Positions 1 to 6,531 of a stretch of DNA of 24,955 bases are shown here, one piece after another. Made by a program: the position numbers and the translations under genes. The stretch covers positions 1 to 24,955 of IMG/VR virus record IMGVR_UViG_3300017764_000097; one strand, 5' to 3'. A model generated the notes under the pieces. It was not told where the DNA came from. It was given only the letters and a program-made list of their open reading frames with translations, and did no database searches. This DNA comes from a virus. Within the stretch, counting starts at the first letter, position 1, and each line of letters starts with the position of its first letter.

Positions 1-590
1 TCCCAAAAATGACCTTGATATTGTTCCATGAATTTTTTGAAAGCTTTAGTAAATGTTAAGTTCTCTCTATCACCGTCAATTAAAAAACAAGTTTTGGCAT
101 CTATTGATGCAAATATTTTTTTATAATAATATTCAGGTGTTTCTGATAAAGAATTATTAGCTATTAACATATCATAGCTAGTTTTAAAAATATCTGTATA
201 ACTATCTGATGTTATAAATTCAACATTATCATACTCTTTCAAAGTCTTCTTAGGTTCTTCGATACTAATAGGTGCATCAAGAATTGTATATTTAGTTATA
301 TCATAATTATCTAGGAGATGCTTTGCAAATGTACCATTACCTGGTCCTATTTCTAGACAAGTACCACCTTTAAAATTAAATTGTTCCATGTGTGTTAATT
401 CAATATAAGTTTTAGGGTTATCAAAAGTGAAGTGACCACTACCACCTTCTTGCCACATTCCTATAGTATTATTTTCTTTATTGACTACATAATCATCTTT
501 TAATATTTTATGAGGAATTAAATCAGAATCATTCCAAGAATTTGAATTAAGATCACTAAATATTAAATCACTTGTCCAGTTTTCACCCAT
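1..590 (-). CDS. SAM-dependent methyltransferase (C-terminus cut by window edge)
   Basis: The reading frame starts at the ATG at 590 and stays open to base 1, so about 196 residues are visible and the C-terminus lies outside the window. Near residue 78 it has a class I methyltransferase motif I, LEIGPGNGTFAKHL. An acidic position follows (ILDAP, the usual ribose-binding region), and then a DMLIANNSLSE stretch that looks like motif IV. The N-terminal part (GMWQEGGSGHF) resembles 'putative sugar O-methyltransferase' proteins, but that subfamily placement is tentative. It overlaps the end of the upstream oxygenase gene by 8 bases, which suggests translational coupling. The substrate is unknown; a sugar or small molecule is a reasonable inference given the oxygenase next door and the two glycosyltransferases elsewhere in the window. 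Confidence 0.75.
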   Translation of the reverse strand, partial: MGENWTSDLIFSDLNSNSWNDSDLIPHKILKDDYVVNKENNTIGMWQEGGSGHFTFDNPKTYIELTHMEQFNFKGGTCLEIGPGNGTFAKHLLDNYDITKYTILDAPISIEEPKKTLKEYDNVEFITSDSYTDIFKTSYDMLIANNSLSETPEYYYKKIFASIDAKTCFLIDGDRENLTFTKAFKKFMEQYQGHFW

Positions 591-1506
591 CTTGAATAGT
601 ATCCAATCTTTGATTATAATTTATCATTGGTACAACCTCTTTAGGTCTTTGTATCGGTTGTTCAGTTTCAAATTCATATTTATTATTTTTATCTATATAA
701 AGTATAGTTTTAAAATTTTTAGAATCATTAATAACAGTAGACTCTGTGTAATGTATAGTTTCTTCATTTGTTAGTTCTAATAAATTAGTTTCACTCTCAT
801 ACAAACATTCAACTTTAGGTGGATACCATAGGGTTTCTCTATCTTCTTCACAATCAAACTTATCTAACATTGAAAATATTTCTTCTTCTTTACCATCGTC
901 TAACTTATAGTTCCAATAATTAACCATTATAACTAATCTTTCACTATCAGGTAAAAGTTCATGCATAGCACCATGCATATATTGTCCATCAAATGTTGTT
1001 AATTTTCCTTCTTCAGGAAAAGAGAAAACTAAATTATTAAATTCTTTATCTACATTTTTAGGATTTAAATCATTATAATCTGATTTAGCATCAGCAATTA
1101 CTGTTGGTGCATCATCAATGGTTGTTAGATATAGAATGGTGGCTCTTTTTGGTTTAATTAATTCTCTTGTTAACATATAGTGGTTTTCATCACGATCAAT
1201 ATGAAGACAAATATATTCATCACTTTGAATCTCTTCTCTAAATTCATCAGGTTTAGAATGATGCACCCACCATTCAAAACCAGCTAAGTCTTCTATCTCA
1301 CCTTCATTTTTAGAAATCATTTGATAAGCATTTAATATATATTTTTCAATCATGTTTTTAGGTTTAGCATCTTTATCTAACCAGAACAACATTTGATCAT
1401 CGAAAGGAATTTCTTCTTCTGTATGTTGAATAACTTTTAATACATCTTCTTTTAAAATATTTATGTCATCTTTTGAAAAACCATTTCTGTAAGAAATTAC
1501 ATCCAT
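583..1506 (-). CDS. 2OG-Fe(II) oxygenase-like protein
   Basis: This 307-residue protein carries the pattern of an iron/2-oxoglutarate dioxygenase. It has an HxD pair (H102-I-D104 in ICLHIDRDE), a beta strand (ATILYLTTID), a distal histidine in GQYMHGAMHE (H178 or H182) and a downstream arginine (SERLVIMVNYW, R190) that would bind the 2OG carboxylate. Spacing of HxD to distal H (about 75 residues) and H to R (about 10) suits the prolyl-hydroxylase-like branch. Such genes are frequent in marine T4-like phages. The last roughly 100 residues have no recognisable motif. The start ATG lies just after the stop of the upstream small gene and the 3' end overlaps the methyltransferase gene, so the three appear co-transcribed. 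The substrate (protein, nucleobase or sugar) cannot be told from sequence. Confidence 0.7.
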   Translation of the reverse strand: MDVISYRNGFSKDDINILKEDVLKVIQHTEEEIPFDDQMLFWLDKDAKPKNMIEKYILNAYQMISKNEGEIEDLAGFEWWVHHSKPDEFREEIQSDEYICLHIDRDENHYMLTRELIKPKRATILYLTTIDDAPTVIADAKSDYNDLNPKNVDKEFNNLVFSFPEEGKLTTFDGQYMHGAMHELLPDSERLVIMVNYWNYKLDDGKEEEIFSMLDKFDCEEDRETLWYPPKVECLYESETNLLELTNEETIHYTESTVINDSKNFKTILYIDKNNKYEFETEQPIQRPKEVVPMINYNQRLDTIQDG

Positions 1507-1510
1507 ATTA

Positions 1511-1786
1511 TTACTCAGTATCTTTATCGTTATCTTTTTTTCTTAACTCAGAATCTATTTCCATTGCTTCTTCTAAAACATCTAAACTACAATTACAATA
1601 GGCATATTCAGCAATACCATTTTTAATATCTATATTATCGAATCCAAGTGTTGTCAAAACACCAACAAATTTATCAATAATATCTACTAAAGTTATTTTA
1701 TTTGTGGTTGCTGTTGCGTGTTCTCTACTTTGATTACCTTTTGGATCATGAGTAACATAATTAATTGAAATATCTAATTCTTTCAT
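1511..1786 (-). CDS. hypothetical protein, 91 aa
   Basis: I do not recognise this 91-residue protein. It has an N-terminal beta-strand-like segment (LDISINYVTHD), a predicted helix around residues 34-45 (VDIIDKFVGVLTTL), two cysteines in a YCNCS motif near residues 63-67, and a highly charged C-terminus (ELRKKDNDKDTE). No signal peptide or membrane segment is visible. It sits 4 bases before the oxygenase start and is preceded, with only 5 bases between, by a TATAAT box. If that box is a promoter, the message would begin at or next to the AUG. Confidence 0.6.
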   Translation of the reverse strand: MKELDISINYVTHDPKGNQSREHATATTNKITLVDIIDKFVGVLTTLGFDNIDIKNGIAEYAYCNCSLDVLEEAMEIDSELRKKDNDKDTE

Positions 1787-1791
1787 AAAGT

Positions 1792-1797
1792 ATTATA
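1792..1797 (-). promoter_or_regulatory. GTATAAT-type -10 box 5 bp before ATG
   Basis: On the minus strand the order is ACG-TATAAT-ACTTT-ATG, with the ATG at 1786. There is no TTGACA-like -35 element. The same box at the same 5-base distance recurs at 5131, 10928, 14123 and 23393. A start site 6-7 bases downstream of the box would give a leaderless or nearly leaderless mRNA. Confidence 0.45.
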
Positions 1798-1800
1798 CGT

Positions 1801-2970
1801 TTAGAATGACAATTTGTAACCTAGATATACTTTGTTTCTGAGAACTTCTGGTGTTGCAAACGAATTAACTTTCGTTAACATATAACTAAACTCAATGGCA
1901 TTTAATTCATTAATATTATATCCTACATTAGTCATGAAAACTGTAATTAAATCTTCTCTTTCAGTTTCTTCCCACTCATATCTAAGATAATCTTCTGTAT
2001 ACACACTTTCCATTATCATCACGTTTTGACTAACATTAATTTTTGGTGTTATTTTATATCTAACACCTAAAGCATATTTGTAACTTTCTCTCATATTAAA
2101 CTGAGGTAGAGAGGATTCAAATGTATCATAAGATATACTTGCGTTTACACTAGCATCTCTTGATAGTTGTGCCATGAGACTTAATAAGAAAGTAGGTGTT
2201 TGTATACTCTCTTCTTCACCATATTCATCTTCTAATATTGTATTTTTAAAACCTACATCTAAATTTATCATAGCTATTGGTATAGGTATATAAGTTAAAG
2301 TACTAAAAACTGATACACTATCAAGTCCTCCTCTATCTTCTTGATATTCAAGACTGGATGCTTTTGTACCAACAGATAAGAATAATTTACCTTCTTTTAC
2401 TTCATGAGCAAAAATACCAAGTGCTTTAAATTGTTCAAAATCACTATTAGTAAAAGTATTTGTTGTTAGTTGTAAATTATCAGACCAACTTTTTAGAGTA
2501 TGACCTACATCTATTGATACTGCATTTTTTCTACTAAATGAATAAGTTAAACCTAAATTAGCATTGTTATTATAATAATACATATCTTGAATAATGTTTA
2601 CTAAACTTGGTTCTTTATCTGATATGTTAAATTTGTTTGAGAAATTAATTTCTAGTCTAGGTGATATTTTATGAGAGTACATTCCCACCATATTTTGAAA
2701 GTATAAAACTTCATCATCAATAGTTCTATATCTTATTTCAGGTGACCAAAATACAGCCACATTTTTTTGAGGTGATCTAAAAGGCACACCTTGTATTACA
2801 AATACTTGACTTATAAAATCGGATGCTATCTCTTCACCAACACTTTGTGAGAATATATTATCATCATGACCATATCTTGTACTTGTTGATATTTTTAATC
2901 TCTGATCTAAAAGACCTTGTGCTGAAAAGCATAGTGCTAGTAATATTAATATTATTATTTTGTATTTCAT
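1801..2970 (-). CDS. outer-membrane beta-barrel protein with signal peptide
   Basis: This 389-residue protein begins with a clear Sec signal peptide: MKYK, a hydrophobic IIILILLALCF core, then a likely cleavage after SAQG. The mature part is a run of alternating, aromatic-rich amphipathic strands. A TRYGHDDNIF segment close to the N-terminus resembles the opening of BBP2/EpsL-type 'putative beta-barrel porin' proteins. The chain ends in YLGYKLSF, with a terminal phenylalanine, which matches the C-terminal beta-signal read by the BAM complex. These features point to insertion in the host outer membrane, not to a virion component. The gene lies between dCMP deaminase (26 bases upstream) and the 91-aa unknown, so it is in the phage operon and not in a bacterial flank. 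Its Shine-Dalgarno is inside a perfect 8-bp hairpin. The role is unknown; altering uptake or blocking further phage adsorption are inferences. Confidence 0.75.
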   Translation of the reverse strand: MKYKIIILILLALCFSAQGLLDQRLKISTSTRYGHDDNIFSQSVGEEIASDFISQVFVIQGVPFRSPQKNVAVFWSPEIRYRTIDDEVLYFQNMVGMYSHKISPRLEINFSNKFNISDKEPSLVNIIQDMYYYNNNANLGLTYSFSRKNAVSIDVGHTLKSWSDNLQLTTNTFTNSDFEQFKALGIFAHEVKEGKLFLSVGTKASSLEYQEDRGGLDSVSVFSTLTYIPIPIAMINLDVGFKNTILEDEYGEEESIQTPTFLLSLMAQLSRDASVNASISYDTFESSLPQFNMRESYKYALGVRYKITPKINVSQNVMIMESVYTEDYLRYEWEETEREDLITVFMTNVGYNINELNAIEFSYMLTKVNSFATPEVLRNKVYLGYKLSF

Positions 2971-2971
2971 T

Positions 2972-2991
2972 ATACACCTCTTCAGGTGTAT
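2972..2991 (-). promoter_or_regulatory. hairpin sequestering the RBS of the beta-barrel gene
   Basis: In the RNA, AUACACCU and AGGUGUAU form a perfect 8-bp stem closed by a GAAG loop. The second arm contains the AGGUG Shine-Dalgarno and ends one base before the AUG at 2970. No U-run follows, so this is not a standard terminator. It would be expected to lower translation until melted or bound. Confidence 0.6.
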
Positions 2992-2995
2992 TTAC

Positions 2996-3445
2996 TCATA
3001 CATATGTGATAGTTACATCAGCTTCTGTTAATAATTGTTCAGCTAATGTACAGGAATCTTTCCACCTAGATTCAGAATTATCATAAGTTTTTTTCATGAC
3101 AATGTGTTTGATTCCAACTTGTATGATACCTTTTGCACATTCATTACAAACTGGTAAACCATATACATACATTGTTGAACCTTCAAGAGATACGCCTGTT
3201 CGAGACGCATTGTAGATTGCATTCATTTCAGCATGAACAACTTTGGTATATTTTATTTCACGGTCTGTGTAGTCGCTTTCACGGTCTTCTATACCTCTAG
3301 GGAAGCCATTGTATCCTTGAGTAAGAACTTGACCGGCAGAACCAATTACAACTGCACCTATTTGTTTAGAAGGGTCTTTCGACCATTGAGAAATATATTT
3401 TGCTAAGTCTAAGTATCGCTGATGCCAATGTGACTTTATTCGCAT
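2996..3445 (-). CDS. deoxycytidylate (dCMP) deaminase
   Basis: This 149-residue protein converts dCMP to dUMP, feeding dTMP synthesis during phage replication. It has the zinc-dependent deaminase signature: HAE (H71, catalytic E73) in VVHAEMNAIYNA, and PVCNECAKGI, with C100 and C103 as the other zinc ligands. The N-terminal SKDPSKQIGAVV and YNGFPRGIED segments are typical of the dCMP deaminase/ComEB family, and the length fits. T4 carries the same activity (gene cd). The T4 enzyme has an additional zinc site, which I did not trace here. The start overlaps the upstream gene by 10 bases, so the two are probably translationally coupled. Confidence 0.92.
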   Translation of the reverse strand: MRIKSHWHQRYLDLAKYISQWSKDPSKQIGAVVIGSAGQVLTQGYNGFPRGIEDRESDYTDREIKYTKVVHAEMNAIYNASRTGVSLEGSTMYVYGLPVCNECAKGIIQVGIKHIVMKKTYDNSESRWKDSCTLAEQLLTEADVTITYV

Positions 3446-3738
3446 ACTATATTTTCTGAAGGACTACCACCTGCATAAACAGGTACGCCACTCAGATTAG
3501 GATTACTTATAGCAGGATTTGATTGACCTAAATCAGGACCAGAAATTGCAGATAACATTACTGTTGTTCCGTCTGAATAGGTTTTTGTTTGGCTTCCAGC
3601 TAAATTATTAGTTTGTACTTCATGATACTCAATAAATTCTTGATACTTTGTAGTATTTAAAATATATCTCGCAGGTTCTCTACTAGTAGATGATAGCCAA
3701 TTTGTTCTTGCTGTTTCAAGTTCTGTAATAATACTCAT
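3436..3738 (-). CDS. hypothetical protein, 100 aa
   Basis: Unrecognised 100-residue protein. The N-terminal half looks helical (SIITELETARTNWL, KYQEFIEYHEVQT). The C-terminal half is rich in Gly, Ser, Pro and Asn (SGPDLGQSNPAISNPNLSG, then GVPVYAGG) and probably forms loops or strands. The start is supported by an AAGGAG Shine-Dalgarno 8 bases before the ATG at 3738. The end overlaps the dCMP deaminase start. There is no signal peptide, membrane segment or catalytic motif. Confidence 0.65.
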   Translation of the reverse strand: MSIITELETARTNWLSSTSREPARYILNTTKYQEFIEYHEVQTNNLAGSQTKTYSDGTTVMLSAISGPDLGQSNPAISNPNLSGVPVYAGGSPSENIVCE

Positions 3739-3756
3739 AAGAAAATCTCCTTAGTA

Positions 3757-4089
3757 TTATTTACTAAATATCACTTCTTTTATTTCTGCAACAAGTGTAG
3801 CTTTCTTTTTTCTACGATCAAGTTCAATACCATAATCATGACCAAGGTCTTCTAACTGAAGTTTAGTCATTCTTTTTATTTGAGAATCAGTAGGTACATT
3901 TTTTGTTTCAGTTACCTTTACTGATGTATCAGGTTTTTTAACCGAATCTACATAGTTATAAGCAAGGTCTCTATTTTCACTTTTAGGTGTAAAAAGATCC
4001 AATGCATTATCAATAGCATCATAGTCTACACGAAACCAACTTTTAACAGTTTTTGACCAACTATCTAGTGCCTTATTTAAGTCTATCAT
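3757..4089 (-). CDS. small protein with C-terminal LEM/SAP-like helix-turn-helix motif
   Basis: This 110-residue protein has a Trp/Asp-rich helical N-terminus (ALDSWSKTVKSWFRVDYDAID), a lysine/threonine linker, and a C-terminal segment of about 40 residues: a conserved-looking KRMTKLQLEDLGHDYGIEL, then RRKKKATLVAEIKEVI. The pattern 'x-L-x-x-L-G-x-x-x-G-I-x-L-....-K-K-A-x-L-V-x-x-I' is that of small two-helix SAP, HeH/LEM or Rho-N-like domains, which often bind nucleic acid and are common at the ends of phage proteins. A GGAG Shine-Dalgarno lies 8 bases upstream of the ATG. Function is unknown; nucleic acid or protein scaffolding is a guess from the motif. Confidence 0.6.
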   Translation of the reverse strand: MIDLNKALDSWSKTVKSWFRVDYDAIDNALDLFTPKSENRDLAYNYVDSVKKPDTSVKVTETKNVPTDSQIKRMTKLQLEDLGHDYGIELDRRKKKATLVAEIKEVIFSK

Positions 4090-4116
4090 AATTATTACTC
4101 CATACTTTATTAAAAT

Positions 4117-4122
4117 ATTATA
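4117..4122 (-). promoter_or_regulatory. GTATAAT-type -10 box
   Basis: On the minus strand GAG-TATAAT-ATTTT lies 27 bases upstream of the ATG at 4089, with no -35-like element. Unlike the other boxes of this type it leaves room for a short leader that carries GGAG at 4098-4101. Probably the promoter for the 4089 gene and those downstream. Confidence 0.4.
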
Positions 4123-4141
4123 CTCTTATTTCCTTATTTTT

Positions 4142-5125
4142 TTAATATTTTTTACTTTCAAATCTTTCGTTTCTACCTTGATTTTTAGGATTATTTTCAT
4201 CAGTAAGTTTCATAAGATTGACACCACCTTCTTTAATATTTGTATATAAAGAATAATCTTTATGTCCTTCATTATAGAAACCGAATTGTATCCAATTACA
4301 AAAAGTTCCTAATGGTTTTTGAGGTGCATTGTTTACAATTTCTAAATCTTCTGTAAAACATCTCCAATATAAAACAATAAAGTTATGATCATCTTTTAAA
4401 CTATCGTTATCTAAATTAAACTTCATGTCAACATAAGTATCTTGTGGATAATTTTTAATATCAAGTGTATGAAATTTATTTTCAATAGAATCTATTTTAT
4501 CACGAACTTTACAACCTCTCATGTATATATAAGGTAAAAAAGGACTCTTACCTTTTCCTCCAATGTCTAAATAATTGACAGGAAAGTCTTTTAAGTAATC
4601 CATTTCCTTTTGAACTTCGTCTTCATAAATTGATGTCCAGTAATATTCTATTCTATCAGGAATACAAATACTATTTGGATGTTTTCTGGCTATTTTTCCA
4701 TATTCATAAGTAAAGTCACATTCTATTCCTGAATCACCTATAGTCTCAGAAATAATTACATCAAAATAATTTCTTTCATCAGGTATTTGAGATGAATTAA
4801 CACATATGTGAAATTCGATACCTTCATCAAAATCACCATTAGTTTCACATAGTCTTTTTATTAAAGGATGTAAGGTTACTTCTCTTTCAACAAACCAAAC
4901 CTCTTTTGCACCACTCATTAAAGCATAGACACCTAGTAAACCACTACCTGCACCAAAATCACATACGACTTTATCTTTACAATATTTCTTAATAGCTTTG
5001 AAGAATCCTTCACATCTATCCTGATCTTTTAACATATTTAAATGAGCATCAACATCAGAGTAAACACCATCAAATTCAGAGAATGAACCTCTATTATCAA
5101 ATATATCATTTCTATAATTACTCAT
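4142..5125 (-). CDS. protein arginine methyltransferase (PRMT)-like enzyme
   Basis: This 327-residue class I SAM methyltransferase reads like the PRMT family. A HLNMLKDQDRCEGFFKAI segment just before the fold matches the PRMT 'H..ML.D..R...Y..AI' pre-motif. Motif I is VVCDFGAGSGLLGVYAL (residues 53-69), followed by SGAKEVWFVE with the ribose-binding acidic residue E80. DVIISETIGDSGIE (residues 122-135) sits where PRMTs have the double-E loop SEWMGY...E; E127 and E135 are 8 apart, against 9 in eukaryotic PRMTs. A late NWIQFGFY resembles the THW-loop strand. PRMT-type enzymes are uncommon in bacteria and phages. The gene stands alone between a terminator and its own GTATAAT box. The substrate is unknown; small-molecule or other protein methylation remains possible. 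Confidence 0.65.
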   Translation of the reverse strand: MSNYRNDIFDNRGSFSEFDGVYSDVDAHLNMLKDQDRCEGFFKAIKKYCKDKVVCDFGAGSGLLGVYALMSGAKEVWFVEREVTLHPLIKRLCETNGDFDEGIEFHICVNSSQIPDERNYFDVIISETIGDSGIECDFTYEYGKIARKHPNSICIPDRIEYYWTSIYEDEVQKEMDYLKDFPVNYLDIGGKGKSPFLPYIYMRGCKVRDKIDSIENKFHTLDIKNYPQDTYVDMKFNLDNDSLKDDHNFIVLYWRCFTEDLEIVNNAPQKPLGTFCNWIQFGFYNEGHKDYSLYTNIKEGGVNLMKLTDENNPKNQGRNERFESKKY

Positions 5126-5130
5126 ATAGT

Positions 5131-5136
5131 ATTATA
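5131..5136 (-). promoter_or_regulatory. GTATAAT-type -10 box 5 bp before ATG
   Basis: Minus-strand order GTG-TATAAT-ACTAT-ATG, with the ATG at 5125. It lies directly after a terminator, so the methyltransferase gene needs its own promoter, which supports this box being functional. No -35 hexamer is visible. Confidence 0.5.
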
Positions 5137-5155
5137 CACTTTAAAAAATTATATT

Positions 5156-5190
5156 AAAAAAAAGAGGAAGCATCCGAAGATACTTCCCCT
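5156..5190 (-). terminator. rho-independent terminator with UUCG loop
   Basis: In the RNA, AGGGGAAGUAUC and GAUGCUUCCUCU pair over 12 positions (including G-U wobbles) around an extra-stable UUCG tetraloop (arms 5179-5190 and 5163-5174). A run of eight U follows. It ends the transcript of the small gene at 5216-5494. Confidence 0.92.
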
Positions 5191-5215
5191 TTAGAGGTTA
5201 TTTTTTTTATGAGTT

Positions 5216-5494
5216 TTAAAATGGAACTTCGTCAGAATAAAAACTAGGTCTTGGGTCATTTATCCAGTTAACATAATCTCTGAAAAAATAATCAAATGCA
5301 TCTAAGAAATTACACTTACATTCCAAACAATGAGGATTGGTTGAAGAATCGTAAGCTTGTGAAAATTCTTCAAAAACAATATCCTGATCAAGGTCAAGTT
5401 GTAGACACCAAGCTTTCGCCAATACCTTAATTTGCTTGATTGTCCATTCGTTAAAATCTATATCTTTCTTTTCTGATAAATTTAAAATAGTCAT
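5216..5494 (-). CDS. hypothetical protein, 92 aa, with acidic DEVPF C-terminus
   Basis: Unrecognised small acidic protein. I place the start at the ATG at 5494, which has AAGGA five bases upstream, and not at a GTG nine codons earlier that lacks support. It has a helical middle (TIKQIKVLAKAWCLQLDLD), a CLECKC cysteine cluster and an aromatic C-terminal part (FDYFFRDYVNWIND) ending in YSDEVPF. That tail resembles the acidic-hydrophobic C-terminal tip of bacterial SSB (DDIPF), a known docking peptide for DNA-metabolism proteins; this is a resemblance only. The gene is an isolated unit: a terminator lies just upstream and another just downstream, and I see no convincing promoter, so it may rely on read-through. 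Confidence 0.6.
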   Translation of the reverse strand: MTILNLSEKKDIDFNEWTIKQIKVLAKAWCLQLDLDQDIVFEEFSQAYDSSTNPHCLECKCNFLDAFDYFFRDYVNWINDPRPSFYSDEVPF

Positions 5495-5527
5495 TTTAGT
5501 CCTTACCGTGGAATTTTCCACACTGAT

Positions 5528-5555
5528 AAAAAATTAGGGAGGTTTGACCCTCCCT
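5528..5555 (-). terminator. rho-independent terminator after the MoxR-VWA module
   Basis: In the RNA, AGGGAGG pairs perfectly with CCUCCCU around a GUCAAA loop (arms 5549-5555 and 5536-5542), followed by AA and a run of six U. It lies 29 bases after the stop at 5584 and closes the three-gene module. Confidence 0.88.
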
Positions 5556-5583
5556 TGAGTTTTTCGAGTTTACTTGATTGTTG

Positions 5584-6450
5584 TTAGAAAGTAATTTCAT
5601 CTAATGTCTCAAGTATCTCTTTTGATTTACTCTTAATTTTTGACTTTACATTATTAGATTCTTTAATCAAGTTGCCATCAGTTGAAGCAATCTCTTTCTT
5701 AATCTTTTTAGCAATGTCATTTAAATTCTTGTCTTCAAGAATATTTAAACTCACAACTGAGTCAGTCAATTCAGACAAGTTTTGTAACGCTCTCTTGTAT
5801 CGACTTCCTTCAGTCTCAGTTTTCTTTAAGATGCCTTCAACAGACTTCTTAAGATTTGCAACCAACTCTGATTGAGCGGACCTCAAATTCGCTTCATACT
5901 CACGAATTGTTTCTGTCTTGATTGTCTCAAGTTCAGCATCAGTCAAACCTTCAATTCGAAGGTCAGTCATATCAGTGATTGGTTCGAAGAACAACACGGC
6001 AGAATATCTGTCCATAATATCTTCTTTTTCAGGAAAAGAATCATAACGGAACAAATCACCTAATCTTCTTTGAGCCATCTCTTTAAGTACATCGTACTTC
6101 ATGAAGATTTCATCATAGACATAGGAACGAAACGCCTCAACCCTCTTTTGAACTTCTTTGTTCAAAGTAGGATAATCTTTGGCAGGCATGATACGATAAC
6201 CACCGTCTTGGAAAGGAAGACTAGCTTTCGCAACTGCCTTACGAATACCGATTGAATGCTCACGAATTTGTTGTTGAACTGCCTTCGGAAACATACTCAC
6301 ACCAACATTAATTGCGTCAGCGTCGGCACTATTATTTGACGCCAGTTCATACTGACCGTCAGTTGACTTCACGTTACCGTTGAAGGAAGAAACTCTAATA
6401 CGAGTTTTAACCAACTTCTTGATAACTGAAGATGCATCTATTTTACTCAT
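5584..6450 (-). CDS. uncharacterised partner protein of the MoxR-VWA module
   Basis: This 288-residue, mostly helical protein is unknown to me by name. It may belong to the DUF3150-type proteins found beside phage MoxR ATPases, but I could not verify this. I start it at the ATG at 6450, preceded by GAGGTG at a good distance; an ATG five codons upstream lacks a Shine-Dalgarno. Visible features are a basic N-terminus (VIKKLVKTRIRVSSFNG), a middle with PAKDYPTLNKEVQKRVEAF, and a long charged coiled-coil-like C-terminal half (NLRSAQSELVANLKKSVEG, then KKIKKEIAS and KSKIKSKSKEIL). It is the last gene of the module and has its own TTGACA/TATATT promoter and terminator. Local G+C is higher than in its neighbours (28 of 60 bases in 6301-6360). 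Confidence 0.7.
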   Translation of the reverse strand: MSKIDASSVIKKLVKTRIRVSSFNGNVKSTDGQYELASNNSADADAINVGVSMFPKAVQQQIREHSIGIRKAVAKASLPFQDGGYRIMPAKDYPTLNKEVQKRVEAFRSYVYDEIFMKYDVLKEMAQRRLGDLFRYDSFPEKEDIMDRYSAVLFFEPITDMTDLRIEGLTDAELETIKTETIREYEANLRSAQSELVANLKKSVEGILKKTETEGSRYKRALQNLSELTDSVVSLNILEDKNLNDIAKKIKKEIASTDGNLIKESNNVKSKIKSKSKEILETLDEITF

Positions 6451-6502
6451 TTTCACCTCTTTCATTTTTTAAATTTAATTTATCACTCATTGTTATATTA
6501 GG

Positions 6503-6531
6503 AATATAGGATATTTCCTCTTTAATGTCAA
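6503..6531 (-). promoter_or_regulatory. sigma70-type promoter for the 5584-6450 gene
   Basis: Minus strand: TTGACA (6526-6531), a 17-base spacer, TATATT (6503-6508), ending about 52 bases before the ATG at 6450. The -35 hexamer overlaps the stop codon of the ATPase gene. Consensus -35 and exact spacing make this a strong host-sigma promoter candidate. Confidence 0.82.

Noticed and set aside
592-774. Open frame on the plus strand, 60 codons
   Set aside because: It lies opposite the oxygenase gene, encodes a run of Ile, Phe, Tyr and Leu typical of the reverse of an A+T-rich coding strand, and has no ribosome site. All other supported genes are on the minus strand.
1629-1657. TTGACA-N17-TATAGA on the minus strand inside the 91-aa gene
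   Set aside because: The geometry is good, but it lies within coding sequence, the -10 match is only 4 of 6, and the gene already has a TATAAT box upstream. It could drive the oxygenase gene, but I do not count it without 5'-end data.
6501-6518. Palindromic operator GGAATATAGGATATTTCC over the promoter of the 5584-6450 gene
   Set aside because: Half-sites match only partly (GGAA ends pair, the centre does not), and the promoters at 7618 and 9006 do not share the same inverted repeat. Likely a by-product of the -10 region.
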